Shown: positions 17,749-27,560 of the stretch, one piece after another | How the letters are laid out: each line of letters starts with the position of its first letter | Position numbering within the stretch: the first letter of the stretch is position 1 | Source of the DNA: an uncultured Roseburia sp. | GTDB lineage: Bacteria > Bacillota > Clostridia > Lachnospirales > Lachnospiraceae | Reading direction: 5' to 3' | Assembly (NCBI GenBank): GCA_947642555.1 | Contig: CANRSX010000021.1 | Coordinates: 1 to 64,000, forward strand | DNA: 64,000 nt | Notes under the pieces: model-generated | What the model was told of the DNA's origin: nothing | Databases searched by the model: none | What the model saw: the letters and a program-made list of their open reading frames with translations, nothing else | Translations under genes and position numbers: made by a program

Positions 17749-18855
17749 TTATTTGAGCGTTTCACTGTGGCCAAGCACCAGCGTACTGTATAAAAACAGC
17801 ACATCGCTGTCCGAAAAATCGACAAACTGCCCGAGCAGATCCGGCTGAATATACCGGATATCGATCAGCGTTACTCTCTCATAGCTGCGGGCGAGCAGAG
17901 GGGCAATCGAGGAGCCGAACGAGTCGCGAAAGATCACAAGGCTCCTGCCGCCTTCCGCCGCCTTATTTTCAATCGTGACAAGGGACAGGGAACCTGATAA
18001 AAACATCTCATACGGATCCCTCCCCGCGGCGCGCTCCAGATCATAAACCGGGATCTCCTTCCCGTTCTGCCAGTCATATACCAGGTACCCGTCGATCACA
18101 TCATCTGTCAGATAACACAGGTTCTCCGGCTCCACCGGCAGCGCCGCCTGTCCGTAATACACTCCGTAAAACGCCTGATTGGGCGTGTGCACCTCATAAT
18201 CCGCACGGTCCGCAGTCAGAACGCCGCCCATATACTCCGTGAGCCTGTCTGCGACATCTGTAATCTTCTCCTGCCGCCAGTGTGTGTCCGTGCGGTAATA
18301 ATCGTCGATCGAAAGCAGATCCCGGATCGGGATTAGTGTGGCAAACTCCGTCTGGTCCGCCATCAGGCGTTCAAACGCCTCATAATCCATCGCCGGATGT
18401 CCGCTCTCCTTTGCAAGAAAACAGCCTTTATCCGGAATCACCGCCAGATACACTTTTGTTTCCGGCGTCAGATACGTGTCGTACAGATAGCGGAACCGGT
18501 CCGCCGCATGTCTGACAGAGTCCGGATCCATCGGATATTCCACCGCAGCCAGAATCCCCTTATGGTCATAGATCCCGTTGTTGTCCTTCTGCAGAAAAAC
18601 GCGCGTGGCCGTCAGCGCCTGCACGGTCCGCAGCTGATCGCGCATCGGAAACGTATCCGTCGACCAGCTCTCAAAGCCGTCCATAAACCTGCCGCTCATC
18701 ACGGCATCCAGAGAAAGCTCCGGCCGCAGCGCCGCCCTGCGCCGCTCGGCCGCAAGATATTCTGGCTTCGGCAGAAAGACGCACAGCAGAAACCCCGCCG
18801 CAAAAAAAAGCGCCGTCAGAATGCAGATGATTTTATTTTTCCGGTTCTCCGTCAT
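17749..18855 (-). CDS. DHHW/AlgX-like acyltransfer protein
   Basis: A 368-residue protein with one N-terminal membrane anchor (about 9-27) and an extracytoplasmic SGNH-like domain. The motif TDTHWRQEKI is the DHHW-family counterpart of the AlgX/AlgJ catalytic Asp-His, and SFGSS in the sequence FRDSFGSS supplies a likely serine. Such proteins pass an acyl group from the MBOAT partner to an exported polymer. It follows the MBOAT gene by 12 bases. Substrate unknown. The end is four bases from the convergent histidine kinase gene. Confidence 0.85.
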   Translation of the reverse strand: MTENRKNKIICILTALFFAAGFLLCVFLPKPEYLAAERRRAALRPELSLDAVMSGRFMDGFESWSTDTFPMRDQLRTVQALTATRVFLQKDNNGIYDHKGILAAVEYPMDPDSVRHAADRFRYLYDTYLTPETKVYLAVIPDKGCFLAKESGHPAMDYEAFERLMADQTEFATLIPIRDLLSIDDYYRTDTHWRQEKITDVADRLTEYMGGVLTADRADYEVHTPNQAFYGVYYGQAALPVEPENLCYLTDDVIDGYLVYDWQNGKEIPVYDLERAAGRDPYEMFLSGSLSLVTIENKAAEGGRSLVIFRDSFGSSIAPLLARSYERVTLIDIRYIQPDLLGQFVDFSDSDVLFLYSTLVLGHSETLK

Positions 18856-18867
18856 AGCGTTCTCTCC

Positions 18868-20310
18868 TTAAAACCTGAAGTATAAAAACGGCTGAAACGA
18901 TCCGCCGGCAAGATACGCCGTCACAAGAAGAAACAGCACAAGAATCGCCGCCGGCTCCGCGAGCCCCGCGATGACGCTGCCCGCCGTCCCGGCGAACCCC
19001 CGCCGGCTCCGCTCCTTTGCCGTCCCGGTGAGCCCCCGCCGGATCCGCTCTGCCGCCATCTTTGGCAGCGGCGTCGCCCCAACCGCTGAGACGGTCAGGA
19101 TAACCGCAGAGCTGCGCAGCGCATACAGCGCCTCCGCCGACACGAGCGGTATTCCTCCCGCGCCAAAAAGCCCCGCCAGATCGGCAAGCGCCTGTCCCAT
19201 TCCCTCCGCCTGAAAGATCACAAAGCTTGCCATCACGAAAAACAGGACATAAAGGCGGGAAAGGACCCTGCTCCTCTTTAATTGTTCAAGAAGCCACAGC
19301 TTTTCGATCACCAAAAGAACCGCGAACAGAAGTCCCCACACGATAAAATTCCACGCGGCCCCGTGCCAGAACCCGGTCAGCATCCACACCGCCAAAATGT
19401 TACGCATCTGCCGTCCTCTCCCGGCGCGGCTTCCGCCCAGCGGGATATAGACATAATCCCGGAACCACGATCCCAGCGACATATGCCAGCGCCTCCAGAA
19501 TTCCGTGATGCTTGCGGAGATAAAAGGATACCGGAAATTCTCCGGGATACGGAATCCAAAGATTGCGCCAAGCCCGATCGCCATATCGCTGTATCCCGAA
19601 AAATCAAAATAGATATACAGCATGGAAGCTGCGGCATACAGCCAGTAAAACAGGACGGACTTCTCCTCCGAGGCGCGGAATGCACTGCAGAGCGCCCACA
19701 GCTGGTTTGCCAGCAGGATCTTTTTCGCCAGTCCGGCCGCAAAACGCCGGATTCCCATTGCGGCAGAATCCCACGAATGCGTCCTCTCCGAAAGCTGCCC
19801 GGAAAGATCCGCATACCGGACGATCGGCCCGGCGACCAGCTGCGGGAACATCGCGATATAAAGCGAGAGCGACAGCAGATTCCGCTGCGCCGCCTCCCCG
19901 CGGTACACATCCGCCGTATAGCTGATCATCTGAAACGTATAAAAGCTGATTCCGATCGGAAGCGCCACACGGATCAGCGGCAGCGAGAGGCCGGTTACGG
20001 CATTGATATTTTCCAGAAAAAAATCCGTATATTTAAAATAAATCAAAAAAGAGAGACTGACGGCCACGGACAGCGCGCAAAGCAGCTGTCCGGCCCGCTT
20101 CTCTCTGTAGCGTTCCACCAGAAGTCCCAGCACATAGCACGGCAGGATCTGACACACCATCACGAGGACATACTTCGGCTCTCCCCATGCGTAAAAGAAA
20201 AGGCTGCCCAGAAGAAGCGCCGCATTTCTGAGCTTCCGCGGAGCGATCGCATACAGCGCTGCCATCACAGGCAGAAAATAAAACAGAAAAACAATGCTTG
20301 AAAAAACCAT
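18868..20310 (-). CDS. MBOAT-family O-acyltransferase (AlgI-like)
   Basis: A 480-residue polytopic membrane protein with about ten to twelve helices. It begins MVFSSIVFLFYFLPVM as AlgI/DltB relatives do, and contains FWRRWHMSLGSWFRDYVYIPLGG followed by the catalytic histidine in WMLTGFWHGAAWNFIVWG. It would carry acyl groups across the membrane for O-acetylation of an exocellular polysaccharide or wall polymer together with the DHHW protein. A linker (about 400-440) contains two similar arginine/glycine repeats. Part of a three-gene operon with the upstream DUF4358 lipoprotein. Confidence 0.92.
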   Translation of the reverse strand: MVFSSIVFLFYFLPVMAALYAIAPRKLRNAALLLGSLFFYAWGEPKYVLVMVCQILPCYVLGLLVERYREKRAGQLLCALSVAVSLSFLIYFKYTDFFLENINAVTGLSLPLIRVALPIGISFYTFQMISYTADVYRGEAAQRNLLSLSLYIAMFPQLVAGPIVRYADLSGQLSERTHSWDSAAMGIRRFAAGLAKKILLANQLWALCSAFRASEEKSVLFYWLYAAASMLYIYFDFSGYSDMAIGLGAIFGFRIPENFRYPFISASITEFWRRWHMSLGSWFRDYVYIPLGGSRAGRGRQMRNILAVWMLTGFWHGAAWNFIVWGLLFAVLLVIEKLWLLEQLKRSRVLSRLYVLFFVMASFVIFQAEGMGQALADLAGLFGAGGIPLVSAEALYALRSSAVILTVSAVGATPLPKMAAERIRRGLTGTAKERSRRGFAGTAGSVIAGLAEPAAILVLFLLVTAYLAGGSFQPFLYFRF

Positions 20311-20323
20311 GTCCTACACCCGT

Positions 20324-20917
20324 CTAAACAAGCGGCTCCTCGAGGAGCACCTCAGCCCCGTCCAGCGCGGACAGCGCGTTCTTCTGAAACGTCTCCATAA
20401 TCTCCGCCTCGCCAAACGCTGTGATCACATAGGAACCGTCCACACGGATTACGACAAACGTATCAGGAAACCCGCACATCCACTGCCTGTCCTTAATATG
20501 ATTCTTTACCGCCTCGCCGAACGCATCCATATCCGTGCCGTCCTTCAGCCGGTAGACAGCGCCGGTAAACGTATTGGCATTCATCATGTGAAGCATCGAA
20601 GCGGCGTCCTCGACAGCGGAAGCCTGATCGGCCGGCAGCCCCAGGATCTGGTCGAGCTCCTCCGTCTTTGTGACGTCAAATTTTCCCGGGCCGTCCATCA
20701 CCATATGATCCTGATCACCCCCGGCGATCGCAAAGCGTTCGTTCTCGTCATAGACCGCAAGCACAGCGTCAAAAACATCCGTCGCCTCCGCATAGGCCGA
20801 CTCTTTGCCTGACCCGCCGTTCCCGTCTCCGTTTTTTCCACAGGCCGACACGACAGAAAGCAGCGCCAGCATCATTACTGTCAGAATACATATTTTCCTT
20901 TTCATTGTCATTGTCAT
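20324..20917 (-). CDS. DUF4358 lipoprotein
   Basis: A 197-residue lipoprotein: basic start, hydrophobic stretch and lipobox VSAC (Cys at about 26), then a Gly/Asn-rich linker. The rest matches the DUF4358 pattern (MLHMMNANTFTGAVYRLKDG and QWMCGFPDTFVVIRVDGSYVITAFG). This family is often beside MBOAT and DHHW genes in Lachnospiraceae, as here, suggesting an accessory role in exported-polymer acylation; that is inference. ATG at 20917 follows GAGGGAG closely; the in-frame ATGs at 20911 and 20905 are alternatives. Confidence 0.82.
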   Translation of the reverse strand: MTMTMKRKICILTVMMLALLSVVSACGKNGDGNGGSGKESAYAEATDVFDAVLAVYDENERFAIAGGDQDHMVMDGPGKFDVTKTEELDQILGLPADQASAVEDAASMLHMMNANTFTGAVYRLKDGTDMDAFGEAVKNHIKDRQWMCGFPDTFVVIRVDGSYVITAFGEAEIMETFQKNALSALDGAEVLLEEPLV

Positions 20918-20973
20918 ATTCTCCCTCTCAGATCACATTCGTTTCCGTGTATAGTATAACCCGGAATCTGAAA

Positions 20974-22050
20974 TTATTCTCCCATCTTCACCAGTTTCGC
21001 TGCCTGGTCGGCGGCGATACAGGCGTCGATGATCTCCTGGATCTCCCCGTTCATCACCTTATCCAGCTTGTAGAGCGTCAGGTTGATCCGGTGATCCGTC
21101 ACGCGCCCCTGCGGGAAATTGTAGGTGCGGATCTTCTCGGACCGGTCCCCTGTCCCGATCTGGCTTCTCCGGGCCTCCGCCTCGGCGTCATGCGCCTTCT
21201 GGCACTCCATATCATAAAGCTTCGCGCGGAGCAGGGCAAACGCCTTCGCCTTGTTCTGCAGCTGCGACTTCTCGGTCTGGCTGTAAACCACGATCCCGGT
21301 CGGATAATGCGTCAGACGCACCGCGGAATCCGTCGTATTGACGCACTGCCCGCCGTTTCCGGACGCGCGCATCACATCGATGCGGATATCCTTCTCGTCG
21401 ATCTGCACGTCCACCTCCTCCGCTTCCGGCATCACGGCAACCGTGATCGTCGACGTGTGGATCCGTCCGCCGGACTCGGTCTCCGGCACACGCTGTACCC
21501 GGTGCACGCCCGACTCGTATTTCATCACGGAATACGCCCCCTGACCGTTCAGCATAAAGGTGACGCTCTTCATCCCGCCGATCCCGGTCTCGTCCGCCTC
21601 CATGATCTCCGTCCTCCAGTTCCTGCTCTCCGCATAGTGCTGGTACATCCGGTAGATTTCCGCCGCAAACAGCGCAGCCTCGTCGCCTCCCGCACCGGCG
21701 CGGATCTCGACGATGACGTTCTTATCGTCATTCGGATCTTTGGGCAGCAGAAGGATTTTCAGCTCGCGCTCAAGCTCCTCCACGCGCGCACGCGCGCCGT
21801 TTAACTCCTCCTTTGCGAGCTCGCGCATCTCCTCGTCGGATTCCTCCTCTAACATCGCAAGGGAATCCTCGATATTCTGCTTACACTGCTTATACTCGCG
21901 GTAAGCCTCCACGATCGGCGTAAGATCGCTCTGCTCCTTCATCAGCTTCCGGAAGCGCTCCGGATTGTTCGCGACGTCCGGCTCGCTCAGCTCGCTCATC
22001 AATTCCTCAAAACGGATCAGCAGATCCTCTAATTTATCAAACATGGTCAA
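20974..22050 (-). CDS. prfA: Peptide chain release factor 1
   Basis: A 358-residue class I release factor for UAA and UAG. The catalytic GGQ lies in [21 protein letters not shown], and the RF1-type recognition tripeptide region and stem-helical N-terminus are intact. The glutamine of GGQ is the target of PrmC, encoded one base upstream. Length and order are normal. Confidence 0.97.
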   Translation of the reverse strand: MTMFDKLEDLLIRFEELMSELSEPDVANNPERFRKLMKEQSDLTPIVEAYREYKQCKQNIEDSLAMLEEESDEEMRELAKEELNGARARVEELERELKILLLPKDPNDDKNVIVEIRAGAGGDEAALFAAEIYRMYQHYAESRNWRTEIMEADETGIGGMKSVTFMLNGQGAYSVMKYESGVHRVQRVPETESGGRIHTSTITVAVMPEAEEVDVQIDEKDIRIDVMRASGNGGQCVNTTDSAVRLTHYPTGIVVYSQTEKSQLQNKAKAFALLRAKLYDMECQKAHDAEAEARRSQIGTGDRSEKIRTYNFPQGRVTDHRINLTLYKLDKVMNGEIQEIIDACIAADQAAKLVKMGE

Positions 22051-22051
22051 A

Positions 22052-22930
22052 TCACCCTTTCTTCACGTCTTCTGGCCGTTCGTCCCGCTTTACGGCATCC
22101 TGCGGCAGGATCCCGCTCACCACGCGGTCATGCCTCGCCAGGTCTTTTATCACCTGCACGTCCGTAAAACCGGCCTCCCGCAGCAGCGCGCTCACCGCTT
22201 CTCCCTGGTCATACCCGATCTCAAACAGGATCCTGCCTCCCGGCTTCAGATAATCCCCGCAGTCCGCGATGATCCGGCGGTAAAAATACAGTCCGTCCTC
22301 CCTGCCGTCAAGCGCTTCCTCCGGCTCAAACAGACGCACCTCCGGCATCAGGTCCGGCAGTTCCCCTGTGGGTATGTACGGCGGATTGGAGACAATCACA
22401 TCATAGGTCCCCGTGACATGGTCAAACAGGTCGCTCCGCTCAAACAGCACGGACACATCGTTCATCCTGGCATTTTCCTTCGCGACATTGATCGCCTGCT
22501 TGGAAATGTCGGTCGCAAATCCCTGTACCTGCTCCACATTGTGCAGAATACTCACAATGATACAGCCGGAGCCGGTGCACAGATCCAGCACATGCATGCC
22601 GGGCCGCACAGCCTTTAACGCTTCCTCTACAAGCGTCTCCGTATCCTGGCGCGGGATCAGAACATTGGAATTCACCTTAAATTTCAGGCCCATAAATTCC
22701 GTCTCGCCGGTAATATACTGGAGCGGGACATGTTCGGCTCTTTTCTTCAGCGCAATCTCATATTCGCTGAACTGCTCTTCCGGCAGCTCATCCTCCATAT
22801 GCAGATAATAAAAGCTCCGGTCGATCCGGCAGGCCATCTCAAGCAGAAACCAGGCGTCTGTCATCGACTCCGCAATATCCGCCATGGCCAGCATCTGACT
22901 GCCGTAGTGAAATGCTTCCCGATACGTCAT
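22052..22930 (-). CDS. prmC: Release-factor glutamine methyltransferase
   Basis: A 292-residue AdoMet-dependent enzyme that N5-methylates the GGQ glutamine of release factors. Visible are the N-terminal helical domain, [15 protein letters not shown], the AdoMet loop [14 protein letters not shown] and catalytic [10 protein letters not shown]. The start ATG overlaps the DUF1385 stop as ATGA and prfA follows after one base, so the three are translationally coupled. Confidence 0.96.
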   Translation of the reverse strand: MTYREAFHYGSQMLAMADIAESMTDAWFLLEMACRIDRSFYYLHMEDELPEEQFSEYEIALKKRAEHVPLQYITGETEFMGLKFKVNSNVLIPRQDTETLVEEALKAVRPGMHVLDLCTGSGCIIVSILHNVEQVQGFATDISKQAINVAKENARMNDVSVLFERSDLFDHVTGTYDVIVSNPPYIPTGELPDLMPEVRLFEPEEALDGREDGLYFYRRIIADCGDYLKPGGRILFEIGYDQGEAVSALLREAGFTDVQVIKDLARHDRVVSGILPQDAVKRDERPEDVKKG

Positions 22931-23916
22931 TGCCCGTTCGACCTCCCCTGCCTGATCTCCTCCACATAGGTGCGCCAGTCAAAGACAGCCTCGACGGAGG
23001 CAATTCCCACCTCAATCATCGCATCGTCCGGTTCCCGCGTCGTCAGCCGCTGCAGCCACATGCCGGGCCTGCTGAGAAAATTGATCAGAGGATTGTCGCT
23101 CCGCCCGGCCGCGCGGATAAATTCGTAGGAAACCCCCGCGATCACGGGGATCAGCAGAATGCGCAAAGCCAGCCTTCCCACCACGTGATCGACCCGGATC
23201 ACCATAAAAAACAGGATACTGATCAGCATCACGATCAGCAGAAAGCTGGTCCCGCAGCGCTTGTGATGCTTCGAGCTTTTCTTTACATTCTCCACCGTCA
23301 GATCCATCCCGTGCTCAATACAGTTGATGCATTTATGCTCCGCACCGTGATACATATAGACCCGCCTGATATCCGGCATCAGCGAAATCAGCGCGACATA
23401 GCCGATAAAAATCGCCAGCCGGATCACGCCTTCCAGAAGCGCGATCAGAAGGGCGGAGGTCACAACTCTCTGAAACAGCAGGGAAATCCCGTAGGGGAGA
23501 ATCATAAAAATCCCGACCGCAAGAAGGACCGACAGCGCCACCGTACCGCCCATTGCAAGCTCCTCCCCATGCCCGGCGCGCGTTTCCCGTGCCCCGGCGT
23601 CCTTCGTCTCCGCCGCGGCAGCAGTTTCCGCCGTACCGCTTTTCCTTCCGGCGGCAGCCGGATCCTCTTCCTCCTCGAAAAAAGAAGCGGAAAACGTCAG
23701 CGTCCGCATCCCGAGCGTCAGGGATTCCACAAAAGCAAACACCCCGCGCAGCACCGGAAAATTCCGTATTTTTTTATTTCGTATCAGCCCCTGATATTCA
23801 GACACCTCCACGACAATTTCCTGATCCGGCGTCCGGACCGCCACGGCGTATTTTTCCTGATTCTTCATCATCACGCCTTCCATGACCGCCTGTCCGCCAA
23901 TTCCCGAATATCGCAT
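22927..23916 (-). CDS. DUF1385 membrane protein
   Basis: A 329-residue protein of the widely conserved Firmicutes DUF1385 family. It has the family start YSGIGGQAVMEGVMMKN, about four membrane helices and the conserved YHGAEHKCINCIEHG motif, which looks metal binding, followed by HKRCGTSFLL. A Glu/Ala-rich linker (about 75-115) separates the N-terminal part from the membrane part. Function is unknown; its place between rpmE and prmC is typical of Clostridia. Confidence 0.92.
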   Translation of the reverse strand: MRYSGIGGQAVMEGVMMKNQEKYAVAVRTPDQEIVVEVSEYQGLIRNKKIRNFPVLRGVFAFVESLTLGMRTLTFSASFFEEEEDPAAAGRKSGTAETAAAAETKDAGARETRAGHGEELAMGGTVALSVLLAVGIFMILPYGISLLFQRVVTSALLIALLEGVIRLAIFIGYVALISLMPDIRRVYMYHGAEHKCINCIEHGMDLTVENVKKSSKHHKRCGTSFLLIVMLISILFFMVIRVDHVVGRLALRILLIPVIAGVSYEFIRAAGRSDNPLINFLSRPGMWLQRLTTREPDDAMIEVGIASVEAVFDWRTYVEEIRQGRSNGQ

Positions 23917-24003
23917 TTTTTGTTCCTCACAACCTTACCGCATCACAGACCGGACGGAGCGTGCCGCGTAACATGTCCGCTGCGCAGCTGCGCCCCTGTG
24001 CAC

Positions 24004-24060
24004 AAAAGCCGATTGCTTTGTGCCTCGCCATAACTGGCGCCACACTCACGCAATCGGCTT
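24004..24060 (-). terminator. Hairpin between rpmE and DUF1385
   Basis: On the minus strand the arms 24050-24060 and 24006-24016 (AAGCCGATTGC / GCAATCGGCTT) pair over 11 bases with a small inner hairpin, followed by TTTTGTG. It may end or attenuate the rpmE transcript before DUF1385-prmC-prfA. Confidence 0.65.
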
Positions 24061-24099
24061 CCATGTAACCGCTCTTCACTTACGTGTACGACACACTGC

Positions 24100-24315
24100 C
24101 TACTCCTGCGTGATGCCATACTTTCTGTTGAACTTGTCAATACGTCCGCGGGCCTGCGCTGTCTTCTGCTGGCCGGTGTAGAACGGATGGCACTTCGAGC
24201 AGATCTCAACGTGAATGTCCTTCTTCGTGGAACCTGTCACAAATGTATTGCCACAGTTGCATGTAACAGTTGCCTGATAGTAATCCGGATGGATTCCCTC
24301 TCTCATGATTCTCAC
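24100..24315 (-). CDS. rpmE: 50S ribosomal protein L31
   Basis: A 71-residue ribosomal protein. It is the zinc-containing (C+) form: Cys in VTCNCG and the CSKCHPF motif supply the zinc ligands. It begins [11 protein letters not shown] (from the ATG at 24309; the frame gives [10 protein letters not shown] from 24315). A promoter at 24431-24459 leaves a leader of about 110 bases, in which an autoregulatory site could lie. Confidence 0.96.
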   Translation of the reverse strand: MRIMREGIHPDYYQATVTCNCGNTFVTGSTKKDIHVEICSKCHPFYTGQQKTAQARGRIDKFNRKYGITQE

Positions 24316-24430
24316 CTCTTTATGTTCTTATCGTTACTATGATTCGCCTGTCCCTGTCTCTTTATACCCGTATACCCGATTCGTATATGATACTTCATGC
24401 AAGAGCCAGTCCCGATGAAACAGCGTTGTC

Positions 24431-24459
24431 ATTGTAGCATATAACCTTTGCAAAATCAA
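24431..24459 (-). promoter_or_regulatory. Sigma-A promoter of rpmE
   Basis: On the minus strand TTGATT (24454-24459), 17 bases, TACAAT (24431-24436). It lies immediately after the rho stop codon and leaves an unusually long leader before rpmE. Confidence 0.65.
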
Positions 24460-24466
24460 GCTGTTT

Positions 24467-26167
24467 TTACATTAATTTTGTCTTTTTTACCATATAAATA
24501 TAATCCATATTCGTCCGGGTGCGCGCAAAGATATTCAGAATGTTCTCCACCGCGTCATCCGTGCGCATGCCGTTGATCGCCTTGCGCATGATATCCACCG
24601 CGTCCTGCTCCTCGGGATCCAGCAGCAGATCCTCTCTTCTCGTGCCGGATTTTACGATATCGATGGCCGGAAAGACACGCTTCTCGGAAAGCTTGCGGTC
24701 AAGCACCAGCTCCATATTGCCGGTTCCTTTAAATTCCTCATAGACCACGTCGTCCATCTTGCTGCCGGTGTCCACCAGCGCCGTCGCGAGAATCGTGAGG
24801 CTGCCGCCCTCGCGCATATTTCTCGCCGCACCGAAGAAACGCTTCGGCATGTGCAGCGCCGCCGGGTCAAGGCCGCCGGATAAGGTACGGCCGCTGGGCG
24901 GAACCGTGAGATTGTAGGCCCGCGCCAGTCTCGTGATGCTGTCGAGCAGGATCATAACGTCCTTTCCGTGCTCCACCAGACGCTTCGCGCGCTCGATCAC
25001 CATCTCGGACACACGCTTGTGGTGCTCCGGAAGTTCGTCAAACGTAGAGTAGATCACCTCCACATTGTCGCCCTCGATCGCCTCCTTAATATCCGTCACT
25101 TCCTCCGGCCGCTCGTCAATGAGCAGGATGATCAGGTGCATCTGCGGCTCCTGCTTCGTCACCGCCTTTGCAATCTCCTTAAGCAGCGTCGTCTTACCGG
25201 CCTTTGGCTGGGAGACGATCATGCCGCGCTGCCCTTTTCCGACCGGCGAGACCAGATCCACCACGCGCATCGCCACGCTGCAGCCCGGATGCTCCATGCG
25301 GATCCTCCGGTTCGGGAAGATCGGCGTCAGATCCTCAAAGCTCTTTCTGCGCTGCGCCACACTCGGGTGGAACCCGTTTACCGTCGTCACATATAAAAGG
25401 GCGGAAAACTTCTCCTGCTGTGTCTTCACCCTGGTATTTCCGCAGATGATATCCCCGGTTTTTAAATTAAACTTGCGGATCTGGGACGGAGAGACGTAGA
25501 CGTCGTTCTCCCCCGGCAGATAATTCGCACAGCGGATAAAGCCGTAGCCGTCCGGCATCACCTCGAGAATCCCGTTCGCGGAGATCCCGCTGTCTAAGTT
25601 CATCAGGGTCTCATCCGGCGCCGTACTGTCTCTTGCGCCCTGATTCTCCTTGCCCTGGCCCTGCTCACGTGAGGCGTTCTCACGGCCCTGGCCCTGCTCG
25701 CGGTCACGGGACGACGGCTCGCGGCCCGCCCCGTCCCTCCCGGTCTCACGTGAGGCATTCTCGCGGTCGCGGTAAGAACTTCCCGCATCCCGGGAAGCAT
25801 TCTCGCGGCCCTGGCCCTGCTCGCGGTCGCGGGACGACGGCTCACGGCCCTGCTCACGCGGCGCGGTTCCTCTGCGCGGCCTGCCCGCCTGTGTATTCCG
25901 CGGCGCGTCCTTTGTCTGACGCTCCTGCTCCTCCCTCGGCTGCGGCGCGTCCTTTGTCTGGCGCTCCTGCTCCTCCTGCGGCTCCTCCTTCGGCTGCGGC
26001 GCGTCCTTTGTCTGACGCTCCTGCTCCTCCTTCTCAAGGCGCTCATCCTCCGCAAGCATCAGCTCCACGAGATCTTTCTTTCTCATGCTTGACACATTTT
26101 TCAATCCTCTTGCCTTCGCAAGATCTTTCAGCACAATTGCCGAAAGGCTTTCATACTTCTCTCTCAT
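24467..26167 (-). CDS. rho: Transcription termination factor Rho with long disordered insert
   Basis: A 566-residue hexameric RNA helicase. The N-terminal helical Rho_N (about 1-40) is followed by about 150 residues of low-complexity sequence, then the cold-shock RNA-binding domain ([26 protein letters not shown]) and the ATPase core with P-loop [26 protein letters not shown] and the Q/R-loop region ending LARAYN. The insert holds repeats of RQTKDAP and of [14 protein letters not shown]. coli Rho is 419 residues. It is alone on its transcript, with a promoter at 26271-26299. Confidence 0.96.
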   Translation of the reverse strand: MREKYESLSAIVLKDLAKARGLKNVSSMRKKDLVELMLAEDERLEKEEQERQTKDAPQPKEEPQEEQERQTKDAPQPREEQERQTKDAPRNTQAGRPRRGTAPREQGREPSSRDREQGQGRENASRDAGSSYRDRENASRETGRDGAGREPSSRDREQGQGRENASREQGQGKENQGARDSTAPDETLMNLDSGISANGILEVMPDGYGFIRCANYLPGENDVYVSPSQIRKFNLKTGDIICGNTRVKTQQEKFSALLYVTTVNGFHPSVAQRRKSFEDLTPIFPNRRIRMEHPGCSVAMRVVDLVSPVGKGQRGMIVSQPKAGKTTLLKEIAKAVTKQEPQMHLIILLIDERPEEVTDIKEAIEGDNVEVIYSTFDELPEHHKRVSEMVIERAKRLVEHGKDVMILLDSITRLARAYNLTVPPSGRTLSGGLDPAALHMPKRFFGAARNMREGGSLTILATALVDTGSKMDDVVYEEFKGTGNMELVLDRKLSEKRVFPAIDIVKSGTRREDLLLDPEEQDAVDIMRKAINGMRTDDAVENILNIFARTRTNMDYIYMVKKTKLM

Positions 26168-26270
26168 GCATTACTCCTCTTACTCTTCTACATCTATGAT
26201 CAGCGTTTACTCCTTCAAACCTATTCTGGGAATCATGTCTGAAACGACATAACGAACATATGATGAACGT

Positions 26271-26299
26271 ATTATACTACACTTTTTTTAAAATAGGAA
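26271..26299 (-). promoter_or_regulatory. Promoter of rho
   Basis: On the minus strand a perfect TATAAT (26271-26276) lies 17 bases from a weak TTCCTA (26294-26299). The leader of about 95 bases could host Rho autoregulation. Confidence 0.5.
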
Positions 26300-26311
26300 G
26301 CCCTAATTTTC

Positions 26312-26340
26312 TTGATTTGTGAAATTGTTAATGTTATGAT
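26312..26340 (+). promoter_or_regulatory. Sigma-A promoter of the malic enzyme operon
   Basis: TTGATT (26312-26317), 17 bases, TATGAT (26335-26340), about 50 bases before the malic enzyme ATG. It is divergent from the rho promoter. Confidence 0.65.
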
Positions 26341-26390
26341 GATGCCATACTTATTCTACCGTCAAAAGAATATGGAAAGGGAACGATTTC

Positions 26391-27560
26391 ATGATGAAAA
26401 ATCAGAACAACAATGATGAGAAAGCTCTGCAGATGCACCGGGAATGGAACGGCAAGCTTGAGACCACGGCAAAGGCAAAGGTCAGCTCGAGAGAGGATCT
26501 CGCCATCGCCTACACGCCGGGCGTCGCGGCTCCCTGCCGCGTGATCGCGGAGGACAAAAGCGCTGCATATACCTACACGATGAAGGCGAATACGGTCGCG
26601 GTGATCTCGGACGGGAGCGCCGTGCTCGGCCTCGGAAATATCGGCGCGTATGCCGCCATGCCGGTCATGGAAGGAAAATGCGTCCTCTTTAAGGAATTCG
26701 GCAACGTCAATGCGGTTCCGATCTGTCTCGACACGCAGGACACGGAGGATATCATCCGCACGATCAGAAATATCGCCCCGGCCTACGGCGGGATCAACCT
26801 CGAGGACATCTCCGCTCCCCGCTGCTTTGAGATCGAGGAGCGCTTAAACGACATGCTCGACATACCGGTCTTCCACGACGACCAGCATGGAACCGCAATC
26901 GTAGTTCTTTCAGGCATCATCAACGCGCTGCGCGTGACCGGCAAAAAGAAGGAGGACTGCCGCATCGTCGTAAACGGCGCGGGCTCGGCCGGGATCGCCA
27001 TCACACGGCTGCTGCTCTCCTACGGTTTCCCGGACATCACCATGTGCGACCGGGCCGGGATCATCGGAACCGATTACCCGGATCTGAACTGGATGCAGAA
27101 GAAAATGACGGAGGTCACCAACTTAAGCAATCAGACCGGGACGCTGGCGGACGCCTTAAAGGGCGCCGATATCTTTGTCGGCGTGTCCGCGCCGGGCATC
27201 GTCACAAAAGAGATGGTCGCCTCCATGAATCCGGACTCCATCTTATTTGCGATGGCCAATCCGGTTCCGGAAATCATGCCGGACGAGGCAAAGGCAGCGG
27301 GCGCCCGGATCGTTGGCACCGGCCGGAGCGACTTCCCGAACCAGGTCAACAATGTCGTGGCCTTCCCCGGCATCTTTAAGGGCGCGCTCGAGGGACACGC
27401 CACAAGGATCACGGAAGAGATGAAGCTGGCCGCCGCAAAAGCGATCGCCGGCCTGGTCTCCGACGAGGAGCTTAACGACGACTTTATCATGCCGGAGGCA
27501 TTTGATCCGCGCGTTGCGGATGTCGTCAGCCAGGCGGTGCGCTCCTGCATTCATGAGTAA
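26391..27560 (+). CDS. NAD(P)-dependent malic enzyme
   Basis: A 389-residue malic enzyme converting malate to pyruvate and CO2. It has the short bacterial form with AYTPGVAAPCR (catalytic Tyr), KANTVAVISDGSAVLGLGN, NLEDISAPRCFEIE, the metal-site FHDDQHGTAIV and a Rossmann motif VVNGAGSAGIAI. The start follows GGAAAGGGAACG; ATG at 26391 or 26394. Its stop overlaps the start of the next gene. Confidence 0.95.
   Translation: MMKNQNNNDEKALQMHREWNGKLETTAKAKVSSREDLAIAYTPGVAAPCRVIAEDKSAAYTYTMKANTVAVISDGSAVLGLGNIGAYAAMPVMEGKCVLFKEFGNVNAVPICLDTQDTEDIIRTIRNIAPAYGGINLEDISAPRCFEIEERLNDMLDIPVFHDDQHGTAIVVLSGIINALRVTGKKKEDCRIVVNGAGSAGIAITRLLLSYGFPDITMCDRAGIIGTDYPDLNWMQKKMTEVTNLSNQTGTLADALKGADIFVGVSAPGIVTKEMVASMNPDSILFAMANPVPEIMPDEAKAAGARIVGTGRSDFPNQVNNVVAFPGIFKGALEGHATRITEEMKLAAAKAIAGLVSDEELNDDFIMPEAFDPRVADVVSQAVRSCIHE

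Noticed and set aside
19282-20301. Plus-strand ORF of 339 residues opposite MBOAT
   Set aside because: Antisense to a gene with clear MBOAT motifs; composition Arg/His/Gln-rich.
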